A stretch of DNA of 8,032 nt from QHWK01 sp035315685 (lineage in GTDB: Bacteria > Acidobacteriota > Vicinamibacteria > Vicinamibacterales > CAVVIG01), in contig DATFXR010000123.1 of the NCBI GenBank assembly GCA_035315685.1, positions 1 to 8,032 of the forward strand, written 5' to 3'. The notes under the pieces are model-generated. The model ran no database searches. It saw only the letters and a program-made list of their open reading frames with translations, and was not told the origin of the DNA. The position numbers were made by a program, and so were the translations under genes. Positions 1-5,541 of the stretch are shown one piece after another; position 1 is the first letter of the stretch; the number at the start of each line of letters is the position of its first letter.

Positions 1-1
1 G

Positions 2-433
2 ATGTCGCTCGACGACCGGGTCGGCGCCGCACTGGCGCGGCCGCGGTTCAACGCGATGCTTGCCGGCGCCTTTGCAGGCGCGGCGTTGCTGCTCGCGGCG
101 ATCGGCGTCTACGGCGTGCTGTCGTACTCGGTGTCGACGCGGATGCGGGAGATTGGTGTTCGCGTCGCCCTCGGCGCCGATGCGCGCCGCGTGATTGCGC
201 TCATCGTCGGCGATGGCATGAGGCTCGCGATCGGCGGCGCAGCGATCGGGCTCCTCGCCGCAGTCGCGCTGACCAGGCTGCTGCAGGGACTGCTCGCCGG
301 CGTGGCACCGACCGATCCACGGATCCTTTCCTTTGGTGCGATCGTGATGCTCGCGGTCGCCGCGCTGGCCGCCTGGCTGCCCGCACGTCGGGCGAGCGGC
401 GTCGATCCGGTCGTCGTCCTGCGGCAGGAGTAG
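2..433 (+). CDS. ADOP-type ABC transporter permease, C-terminal fragment (5' end outside window)
   Basis: This is the last 143 residues of a MacB/FtsX-type permease whose beginning lies upstream of the window. The methionine at the window edge is probably internal, because the segment aligns with the last ~125 residues of the complete permease that follows. It carries the C-terminal FtsX domain. A first membrane helix at about residues 18-44 contains IGVYGVLSYSV, followed by the cytoplasmic signature REIGVRVALGA (49-59). Two more helices follow at about 75-95 and 107-125, then the family-typical tail PARRASGVDPVVVLRQE. In the family such proteins sit in the inner membrane with large periplasmic domains; the substrate is unknown. 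No ATPase domain is present. The stop codon lies 48 nt before the preferred start of the next gene, which is of the same family, forming a tandem pair. Confidence 0.9.
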   Translation: MSLDDRVGAALARPRFNAMLAGAFAGAALLLAAIGVYGVLSYSVSTRMREIGVRVALGADARRVIALIVGDGMRLAIGGAAIGLLAAVALTRLLQGLLAGVAPTDPRILSFGAIVMLAVAALAAWLPARRASGVDPVVVLRQE

Positions 434-469
434 CGAGGAACGTCGGGATTCGAGCGCTCCTTCACGGTG

Positions 470-475
470 CATAAT
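470..475 (+). promoter_or_regulatory. Putative leaderless -10 box (CATAAT) for the ADOP permease
   Basis: CATAAT matches the bacterial -10 consensus at five of six positions and is followed by exactly six bases (cggcag) and then GTG at 482. Transcription starting at the usual distance from a -10 box would begin at the start codon itself. No Shine-Dalgarno sequence lies ahead of either GTG candidate. I did not find a convincing -35 hexamer. The same geometry recurs at two other genes in this window, which raises confidence. Confidence 0.5.
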
Positions 476-481
476 CGGCAG

Positions 482-2923
482 GTGCGAAACGTTCGCTACG
501 CCGCCCGCATGCTGCTCGCGCGGCCCGGCTTCTCGACTGTCGCGATCGTGACGCTGGCGCTCGGCATCGGCGCGAACACCGCGATCTTCACTGTCGTGCA
601 CGCCGTCCTCCTGCGGCCGTTGCCGTTCCGCAATCCATCGCAGCTCGCCGTGCTGATTGAACGCACGTCACAATTCCCCACGCAGACCACGAGCTGGCAG
701 AACTTCGTCGACTGGCGGGATCAGGCGAAGTCGTTCGATGCCGTCACAGCGGTGCGCAGCCTGACGATGACGCTCACCGGCGTCGGCGAGCCGGATCGCA
801 TCGCTGCGAAAATGGCGACGGCCGCGCTGCTGCCGATGCTCGGCGCCGCGCCGGCGGCAGGTCGTAGCTTTACACCCGAAGAGGATCGCGCCGGCGCCGC
901 TGGCGTCGTGCTGGTGAGCGATGGGCTGTGGCACCGGCGGTTCGGCGGCACCGCGGACGTCATCGGTCGCTCGATCACGCTCGACAATCAGCCCTACACC
1001 GTCATCGGCATCCTGCCGGCTGGATTTCAGCTGCTGCAGGCCGCCGACGTCCTGCTGCCGATGGGACCGTGGGCGGCGACGCTCCCCGACGATCGCGGCT
1101 GGCATCCCGGCATCCTGCCGATCGCACGGTTGCAGCCCGACGTCGGCCTGGCACGCGCGCAGGTGGAAATGGACGTGATCTCCGATCGGCTCGCGAAGCA
1201 ATATCCGGAAACCAATCACGGTGTCACCGCGGACGTGAGGCCGCTCCACGAGTTCGCCGTGCAGAACGTGAGGCAGTCGCTGCTCGTTCTCGCCGCCGCG
1301 GTGGCGTTCGTGCTGCTGATCGCGTGCGCGAACGTCGCGAACCTGCTGCTCGCACGCGCCGTCGGCCGGCAGAAGGAAATCGCGATCCGGACCGCGATCG
1401 GGGCGACGCGACTGCGCATCGCCGGCCAGCTCCTCACCGAGAGCATCGTCCTTGCCACGGCGGGCGGCGGCGGCGGCGTGCTGCTCGCTTTCTGGACCGT
1501 GCCGCTCCTCGCCGCGCTCGCCGACGCGAACGTGCCGGGCGCCGCCGCTATCTCGATCGATCCGACGGCACTGCTGTTCACGATCGCCATGTCGATCGCG
1601 ACCGGCTTCGTATTCGGCCTCGCGCCGGCGCTGCAGACGACGCGCGTCGACGTGTCCGGCGCGATCAACGAAGCGGGACGCGGCAGCCAGGCAGGCGCCG
1701 CGCACCATCGCCTGCGATCGCTGCTCGTCGTGGCCGAGGTGGCGCTCGCCACGATGCTGCTCGTCGCCGCCGGTCTGCTCACCCGGAGTCTGCTGCGGCT
1801 GCAGGATGTCTCGACCGGCTTCAATCCGGCGGGCGTAGTGGTGGCCGACGCGCCGTTGTCGCCCGTGAAGTACGCGACGACGTCGCAGCGGAACGTCTTC
1901 ATCGATCGCCTCCGCGCGCAGCTGCGCCGGCTGCCGGGCGTGACGCTCGCCGAAGTCGCGACCGCGCCGCCGTTCTCCGGCAACGGATCGTCGATTCATT
2001 TCAACATCGCCGGGCGGCCGCCGAAGGGCCCTGAAGAATTCGTCATCACCGGCTTCCGCGCGGTGAGCGATGGCTACTTCCGCGCGCTCGGCATTCCGCT
2101 CGTGGCCGGCCGCGCATTCAGCTCGCGCGATCGCGAGCACACGCTTCCGGTCGCGGTCGTGAACGAAGCGTTCGTGCAGCGATTCTTCGGCGGCGCGGCG
2201 ACGCACGCGCTCGGCGCGCGCGCCCAGCTGGGCGCGACGCCGTCGCCGACGGAAGGTCCCGACGGCGCGCCGGTGATGGAGATCGTCGGGATTGTCGGCG
2301 ACACGAAGCAGGCATTCGAGGCGGCGATTCAGCCGACGCTGTTCGTACCCTATCAGCAGCCGCCGATCGACATCCTCGCCGGCATGTATCGCGGCCTGTC
2401 GATCGTCCTGAAGACGGCGGGCGACGCGTCCGGCGTCGTGCCCGGCCTTCGCGCCGCGATGCAGGAGGTCGATCGCGATCAGCCGCTGGTCCGCGTCCGC
2501 ACGATGGACGAGGCGATGATCGAGTCGGTGTCGCAGCCGCGGCTGCGGGCGACGCTCGTGGCACTGTTTTCCGGCCTCGCGCTGGCCCTGTCACTGATTG
2601 GCGTCTACGGCGTGATGGCCTATGCCGTCAGCGAGCGCACGCACGAGCTCGGCGTCCGCATCGCGCTCGGCGCAAACCCCGCAGAGATCAGGCGTCTGGT
2701 CGTCGGCGACGGAACGCGGCTGACGGCGCTCGGCATCGCGGTGGGAATGGCCGGCGCGCTGGTGACGACGCGCGCGCTCGGCGCGCTGTTGTTCGACGTC
2801 AGCGCGACCGATCCGGTGACGTTCGCGGTCACGGCCGCAGGCCTGTCGCTGGCCGGCCTCGCCGCGGCGTATATTCCCGCGCGACGCGCCAGCCGGATCG
2901 ATCCGGTCGTGTTGCTGCGGTGA
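482..2923 (+). CDS. ADOP-family MacB/FtsX-like permease (duplicated permease without ATPase domain)
   Basis: This is a complete inner-membrane permease of about 813 residues, close to the usual length of the ADOP family. It has two MacB-like halves. The first has an N-terminal helix (about residues 18-45, LALGIGANTAIF), a periplasmic core domain to about 235, and an FtsX domain at about 265-393 with signature RQKEIAIRTAIGAT. The second begins with a helix near 410-435 (SLLVVAEVALATMLLVAAGL), then a second periplasmic core and a C-terminal FtsX domain (about 687-813, IGVYGVMAYAV and HELGVRIALGAN). No Walker A or ABC signature is present, so any ATPase partner is encoded elsewhere; the substrate is unknown. 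Starts at GTG 467 and GTG 482 are both possible. I prefer 482 because a CATAAT box ends six bases before it and the family's conserved N-terminus (RNVRYAARML) begins right there. It follows a second permease of the same family. Confidence 0.93.
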   Translation: MRNVRYAARMLLARPGFSTVAIVTLALGIGANTAIFTVVHAVLLRPLPFRNPSQLAVLIERTSQFPTQTTSWQNFVDWRDQAKSFDAVTAVRSLTMTLTGVGEPDRIAAKMATAALLPMLGAAPAAGRSFTPEEDRAGAAGVVLVSDGLWHRRFGGTADVIGRSITLDNQPYTVIGILPAGFQLLQAADVLLPMGPWAATLPDDRGWHPGILPIARLQPDVGLARAQVEMDVISDRLAKQYPETNHGVTADVRPLHEFAVQNVRQSLLVLAAAVAFVLLIACANVANLLLARAVGRQKEIAIRTAIGATRLRIAGQLLTESIVLATAGGGGGVLLAFWTVPLLAALADANVPGAAAISIDPTALLFTIAMSIATGFVFGLAPALQTTRVDVSGAINEAGRGSQAGAAHHRLRSLLVVAEVALATMLLVAAGLLTRSLLRLQDVSTGFNPAGVVVADAPLSPVKYATTSQRNVFIDRLRAQLRRLPGVTLAEVATAPPFSGNGSSIHFNIAGRPPKGPEEFVITGFRAVSDGYFRALGIPLVAGRAFSSRDREHTLPVAVVNEAFVQRFFGGAATHALGARAQLGATPSPTEGPDGAPVMEIVGIVGDTKQAFEAAIQPTLFVPYQQPPIDILAGMYRGLSIVLKTAGDASGVVPGLRAAMQEVDRDQPLVRVRTMDEAMIESVSQPRLRATLVALFSGLALALSLIGVYGVMAYAVSERTHELGVRIALGANPAEIRRLVVGDGTRLTALGIAVGMAGALVTTRALGALLFDVSATDPVTFAVTAAGLSLAGLAAAYIPARRASRIDPVVLLR

Positions 2924-2934
2924 TTCGTGTTCAC

Positions 2935-3006
2935 GGTCCGGCTGAAGCCGGACCCTGCCGGCGATCGCGACCCTGGGCCGCGGTAGCGTCCGCCTGCAGG
3001 CGGACC
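2935..3006. repeat. Pair of inverted REP-like hairpins (BIME-like)
   Basis: Two similar hairpin units face each other between the permease and amidase genes. Unit A (2935-2963) begins with an 8-bp perfect stem GGTCCGGC/GCCGGACC around a TGAA loop (2935-2954). Unit B (2978-3006, read on the minus strand) contains an 18-nt perfect palindrome at 2988-3005. When B is reverse-complemented the units match at 22 of 29 positions by my count. One stem pair is swapped from G-C to C-G with pairing kept, which suggests selection on the hairpin. No T-tract follows, so a classical intrinsic terminator is not supported. REP pairs of this layout are known from other bacteria as transcript-end or dispersed extragenic elements; the role here is inferred. 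Confidence 0.65.
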
Positions 3007-3014
3007 CAACGACT

Positions 3015-4259
3015 ATGAATCCACAACGCGTGATTGAGGATCTCCGCGAACTCGCCGCCCGGACGTCCACCGACGAGGGGGCACAGCGGCTCGCATGGGG
3101 ACCGGTGTGGCGCGACGCGCGCGAGTGGTTCAAGGGCAGGATCGCCGAGATCGGCCTGCGCGTCGACACCGATTCGGCCGGCAACAACTGGGTCACGCTG
3201 CCCGGCGGCTCGTCGAAGACGGTGATCGTCGGCAGTCATCTCGACTCTGTGCCGAACGGCGGTTGGCTCGACGGTGCGCTTGGCGTGATGGCCGCGCTCG
3301 AAGTGCTCCGCAGCCATGCCTCGGCTGCGCCGCCCGTGACGTTGAAGCTGGTCGACTGGGCTGACGAAGAAGGTGCACGGTTCGGCCGGAGCCTGCTCGG
3401 CTCGGCGGCGGCGGCGGGCAGCCTCAAGGTGGACGAGGTCCGCGAGCTGAGAGATCGCCACGGGACGACGCTCGTCGAAGCACTGACGGAGAACGGCGTC
3501 ACGCTCGACAGGATGCTCGACGCCCATCTCGAGTTGAAGGCGATCGACGCGCGCGCCTATCTCGAACTGCACATCGAGCAGGGACCGGTGCTCGAGTCGA
3601 TGCACAGGTCCACTGGCGTCGTGCTCGGTACGTTCGGCGTCGAGCGCAACATGGTTCGCTTCACCGGTCAGGCGGCGCACTCCGGGTCGACGCCGATTCC
3701 GATGCGGCGCGACGCCTTTCTCGCTGCCGCGCAGACGGCCCTCGAGTGCCGCGAGATCGCCCGGCGGCACTCGACACCTGGCGCCGGCGTCGTCTGCACC
3801 GTCGGCGTAGTCAACGTCGAGCCGAAAATCGTGACCGCCGTGCCGGGCATCTGCGAGATCTCGGTCGATCAACGCGCGCTCGACCCGAGCGTTCTTGCGG
3901 CGATGCTCCGCGACGCGCACGCGGCGGCCGAGCGGGCGGCGCGCGACAACAACGTCACCGTCGAGTGGCGGCCGATCTGGCGGATCGAGCCGCGTCCGTT
4001 CGACGCGGGGCTGGTCGGACTGTGCGAAGAGGCCGTACGGGAGGAGACCGGTGAGGCGCCCAGACTGCCGTCAGGTCCGCTGCACGACGCGGCCGAGATG
4101 GTGCCGCACATGCCGGTCGTCATGATGTTCGCCTCCTCGTCGAACGGGCTGTCGCACTGCAAGGAGGAAGACACACCGGGGCCGGATCTGGAGAAAACCA
4201 TCCGCGCGTATCTGCGCCTGGTGGACAAGACAATCGGGTACGTCTCCCAGCAGATGTAG
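3015..4259 (+). CDS. M20-family Zn-dependent amidase (hydantoinase/carbamoylase family)
   Basis: This 414-residue cytoplasmic metallo-hydrolase is of the family that includes N-carbamoyl-L-amino-acid hydrolase, allantoate amidohydrolase and beta-ureidopropionase. They cleave C-N amide bonds in carbamoyl or ureido substrates. All family landmarks are visible. GSHLDSVPNGGWLDGALG holds metal ligands H75 and D86. DEEGARFGRS holds E118, the expected general base, and ligand E119. LELHIEQGPVLE holds H186. A lid/dimerisation segment contains GQAAHSGSTP (H222), then SGPLHDAAEM (357-358), and the final ligand is H381 in SNGLSHCKEED. The length is normal for the family. No gene for hydantoinase, allantoinase or other ureide metabolism is adjacent, so the substrate cannot be assigned. 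The ATG start gives the family-typical N-terminus RVIEDLRELA, with no obvious Shine-Dalgarno. The palindrome of the REP-like pair ends only 9 nt upstream. Confidence 0.94.
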   Translation: MNPQRVIEDLRELAARTSTDEGAQRLAWGPVWRDAREWFKGRIAEIGLRVDTDSAGNNWVTLPGGSSKTVIVGSHLDSVPNGGWLDGALGVMAALEVLRSHASAAPPVTLKLVDWADEEGARFGRSLLGSAAAAGSLKVDEVRELRDRHGTTLVEALTENGVTLDRMLDAHLELKAIDARAYLELHIEQGPVLESMHRSTGVVLGTFGVERNMVRFTGQAAHSGSTPIPMRRDAFLAAAQTALECREIARRHSTPGAGVVCTVGVVNVEPKIVTAVPGICEISVDQRALDPSVLAAMLRDAHAAAERAARDNNVTVEWRPIWRIEPRPFDAGLVGLCEEAVREETGEAPRLPSGPLHDAAEMVPHMPVVMMFASSSNGLSHCKEEDTPGPDLEKTIRAYLRLVDKTIGYVSQQM

Positions 4260-4266
4260 GGGCGGG

Positions 4267-4284
4267 CCAGTCCCCAGTCCCCAG
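4267..4284. repeat. Short tandem repeat, 2.6 copies of CCAGTCC
   Basis: The 7-base unit CCAGTCC occurs twice in direct succession (4267-4273 and 4274-4280), followed by a partial CCAG (4281-4284). It begins 7 nt after the amidase stop codon. Function is unknown; it may be a slippage-prone simple repeat. Confidence 0.7.
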
Positions 4285-4288
4285 CTTC

Positions 4289-4316
4289 GCGTCGCGCGTC
4301 GAGAGACGCGCGGCGC
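4289..4316. other. 12-bp hairpin with GAGA tetraloop, next to a promoter box
   Basis: Positions 4289-4300 pair with 4305-4316, giving 12 pairs including one G-T, around a GNRA-type loop GAGA at 4301-4304. It lies 29 nt after the amidase stop and ends one base before the TATAAT box at 4318. There is no T-tract after the stem, so intrinsic termination is doubtful. It fills the position where the promoter spacer and -35 region would be, so it could be a dyad operator for a regulator. Both roles are inferred. Confidence 0.5.
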
Positions 4317-4317
4317 A

Positions 4318-4323
4318 TATAAT
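4318..4323 (+). promoter_or_regulatory. Putative leaderless -10 box (TATAAT) for the small membrane protein
   Basis: A perfect TATAAT is followed by six bases (ccgcgc) and then ATG at 4330. This places the expected transcription start on the A of the start codon. No Shine-Dalgarno is present and no consensus -35 is seen at the usual distance. In a strongly GC-rich region, a perfect -10 at exactly this spacing is unlikely to be chance. Confidence 0.6.
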
Positions 4324-4329
4324 CCGCGC

Positions 4330-4500
4330 ATGCGAACGCTCTGCTGGGTACTCATCGGCCTCGCCGCGCTCGCGTTCTCCGTCGGAACCGCGATCGCCTT
4401 CTCGCACTCGGTCTTCCTGCTGGAACCGGTCGGCTACTGGCGCGGTGCCATCGGATTCCTGTTGTTTGCGATAGCCCTTCGGCTGATGGACAGCCGCTGA
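4330..4500 (+). CDS. Small two-helix membrane protein, function unknown (56 aa)
   Basis: The ATG opens a 56-codon reading frame ending in TGA. I do not recognise a named family. The product has one basic residue (R2), a hydrophobic helix at about residues 4-24 (LCWVLIGLAALAFSVGTAIAF), and a short linker with E32, P33 and the aromatic/basic motif GYWRG (35-39). A second helix follows at about 40-53 (AIGFLLFAIALRLM), with a short polar tail DSR. It is therefore a likely inner-membrane hairpin protein. Support for a real gene is the perfect TATAAT box six bases before the ATG, the coherent hydrophobic pattern, and GC-rich third positions like the neighbouring genes. It follows the amidase by 70 nt. 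Its stop codon abuts the repeat region beginning at 4501. Confidence 0.68.
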   Translation: MRTLCWVLIGLAALAFSVGTAIAFSHSVFLLEPVGYWRGAIGFLLFAIALRLMDSR

Positions 4501-4504
4501 ACAA

Positions 4505-4667
4505 TTAAGAGTGCGTTGCAAAATCAGCTCGAGGCGGGTCCTGTCCGCGAACAGCCCCACCGGGTGCTCGCCAGAAGAGCACTTGTCACGGCCCACGGCT
4601 CCGCGCCCGGCGGGGCGGCCCCGCTCGCGGCCACCCGCGAGCGAGCTAATTTTGCAACCTGCTCTAA
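4505..4667. repeat. Structured inverted-repeat element (MITE-like or structured RNA)
   Basis: The core terminal arms GTTGCAAAATCAGCTCG (4515-4531) and 4642-4658 are inverted copies, 16 of 17 matching. Imperfect pairing continues outward to about 4505/4667. The 110-nt GC-rich interior holds further local hairpins. The strongest is a 9-bp stem at 4622-4630/4635-4643 with a 4-nt loop. GTGCTC/GAGCAC lies near 4564-4582, CTGT/ACAG near 4541-4554, and CGGGG/CCCCG at 4611-4623. Read as minus-strand RNA it would form a closed multi-branched fold. TAAGA lies just outside on both sides (4506-4510, 4665-4669). This could be a target duplication, but the flanking heptamer repeat also contains TAAGA. No transposase gene is present. 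A non-autonomous mobile element, a dispersed structured repeat or a non-coding RNA are all possible. Confidence 0.5.
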
Positions 4668-4695
4668 GACGTAAGAAGTAAGAATTAAGAATTCG
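4665..4695. repeat. TAAGAAN heptamer tandem array
   Basis: Four consecutive 7-base units read TAAGACG, TAAGAAG, TAAGAAT, TAAGAAT (4665-4692), followed by TCG. The array is AT-rich in a GC-rich region. Its last units form an inverted match with the array at 4765-4788 (the CGAATTCTT block is the complement of AAGAATTCG). Confidence 0.75.
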
Positions 4696-4764
4696 CGCGA
4701 GTGTTCGTAGCGCTTCGCAGGAGAATCGGCGTTGCTGATTGTGCGGAAGGTTCGCACAGATGTA

Positions 4765-4788
4765 CGAATTCTTGATTCTTGATTTCTA
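4765..4788. repeat. Inverted ATTCTTG heptamer repeat
   Basis: Two exact ATTCTTG units (4768-4774, 4775-4781) and a degenerate third (ATTTCTA, 4782-4788) follow CGA. In reverse complement they match the TAAGAAN array at 4672-4695, with a 9-base perfect core (AAGAATTCG) at the inner ends. The two arrays could form a large imperfect stem around about 70 nt. Confidence 0.65.
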
Positions 4789-4813
4789 ACTCTCAATTGG
4801 TCAGCGAGCAGCC

Positions 4814-5503
4814 TCAGTAGTCGATCGTCGAGGCGTTCGGCTGCGGGCTGCCGACGTGCTGGCCGTTGATCGTCTCGTACTCGTAGGTCATCTTGAACGT
4901 CGAGCGGCCGGCAATCAGCACGTGGGCGACCGATTCGATCGAGACGGGTACGCGCACGCCGCCGAGCCGCTGGTAGCGGCGGACAACGTCGACGCGGCGC
5001 GTCCAGAACGACGGCGTCTTAGACAGCTTGCCCTCGATGCGCGCGAGATCGCCGTCGGTCGGCTGCACGAATATCGCACCTTCGACGAGCAGGAGATCCT
5101 TGCGGCGCGGCTTCACGGCGACGCTCGCGAGCCCGTCGGGCGCGAGTTCACCAGCGTCGAACGTGTAGTTCTCGTTCGTGAACGACGCGTTCTGTGGCTC
5201 ATGGTTCGCCCAGATCCGCTGCTCCCCTTCGAGCGCCGCGCGCAGCACCTTCGATCGGATGTAACCGGACCCGCCTTCGGCGACGATCGTGAAGCGGAAG
5301 CCGTTGACGTGGTCGTACTCGGTCCACGCCGTCATCCACGCGCTCTGGTTGAACTTCGCGTTGTGCGCCTCGAGATGCCGCAGCGCGCGATATTCGACGG
5401 TCGGCTCTTCGCCGCGCGCGAGAAACCGCTGCAGCGGCGAAACCGTCCCCTGCGCCGCCGACACGATCGCGAGGAGCGCGACGAAGACGACCGGCAGGCT
5501 CAT
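4814..5503 (-). CDS. Exported protein of unknown function, LolA-like in appearance (paralog 1)
   Basis: This 229-residue protein begins at an ATG directly behind a TATAAT box. Residues 4-16 are hydrophobic (PVVFVALLAIVSA), followed by AQG, a plausible signal peptide with an uncharged N-terminus. The mature part begins LQRFL and YRALRHLEA. Alternating strand-like segments follow, with KPRRKDLLLVEGAIF (131-145), the loop PTDGDLARIEG (148-158), PSFWTRRVDVVRRYQR (164-179), GVRVPVS (182-188) and STFKMTYEYETIN (201-213). This pattern resembles LolA-type beta-sheet proteins that bind lipoprotein or lipid moieties, but I cannot name the family, so function is unassigned. It is about half identical to the next gene upstream on the same strand (about 105 of 198 positions by hand alignment), indicating tandem duplication. 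No in-frame Met occurs nearby upstream; a longer open frame there overlaps the paralog out of frame. Confidence 0.85.
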   Translation of the reverse strand: MSLPVVFVALLAIVSAAQGTVSPLQRFLARGEEPTVEYRALRHLEAHNAKFNQSAWMTAWTEYDHVNGFRFTIVAEGGSGYIRSKVLRAALEGEQRIWANHEPQNASFTNENYTFDAGELAPDGLASVAVKPRRKDLLLVEGAIFVQPTDGDLARIEGKLSKTPSFWTRRVDVVRRYQRLGGVRVPVSIESVAHVLIAGRSTFKMTYEYETINGQHVGSPQPNASTIDY

Positions 5504-5510
5504 GGCTCTG

Positions 5511-5516
5511 ATTATA
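5511..5516 (-). promoter_or_regulatory. Putative leaderless -10 box (TATAAT, minus strand) for paralog 1
   Basis: On the minus strand a perfect TATAAT is followed by seven bases (cagagcc) and then the ATG at 5503. The expected transcription start therefore falls at or one base before the start codon. It lies in the 38-nt gap between the two paralogous genes and suggests that the downstream copy can be transcribed separately. No consensus -35 is seen. Confidence 0.6.
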
Positions 5517-5541
5517 AAAGGCGCGCCTCCCGGACTGGCGG

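Larger units (their letters stand above)
4501..4813. other. Gene-free convergent junction filled with repeats
   Basis: This 313-nt stretch lies between the 3' ends of a plus-strand and a minus-strand gene and shows no plausible coding region. Its outer ends are inverted: ACAATTAAGAGT at 4501-4512 pairs with 4789-4800 at 10 of 12 positions. Inside are a GC-rich structured element (4505-4667) and a TAAGAAN heptamer array (4665-4695). A small hairpin TGTGCG/CGCACA lies at 4740-4758, followed by inverted heptamers (4768-4788). The AT-rich blocks stand out from the GC-rich surroundings. Confidence 0.75.

Noticed and set aside
928..2034. 368-residue plus-strand frame inside the permease
   Set aside because: It is an overlapping alternate frame of the permease gene, very arginine-rich, with no recognisable motif.
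668..2206. 512-residue open frame on the minus strand
   Set aside because: It is antisense to the conserved ADOP permease. The product is Arg/Glu/Asp/Gln/His-rich low-complexity sequence with no family resemblance, as expected for a GC-rich shadow frame.
2935..2954. Intrinsic terminator for the ADOP permease
   Set aside because: The stem is strong but no T-rich tract follows, and a second, facing, similar hairpin is better explained as a REP-like pair.
2931..3920. 329-residue minus-strand frame
   Set aside because: It is antisense to the amidase, whose frame has all catalytic motifs. The composition is typical of a shadow frame.
4120..4596. 158-residue minus-strand frame starting in the structured element
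   Set aside because: It runs antisense through the small membrane protein and the amidase end and shows no domain. The better explanation is structured non-coding DNA plus a shadow frame.
4665..4788. Possible CRISPR array from the AT-rich heptamers
   Set aside because: The units are 7 bases and directly adjacent without spacers, and no cas genes are present.
4524..4796. 90-residue minus-strand frame across the repeat region
   Set aside because: It is composed of heptamer repeat and hairpin DNA, with no coherent protein pattern.
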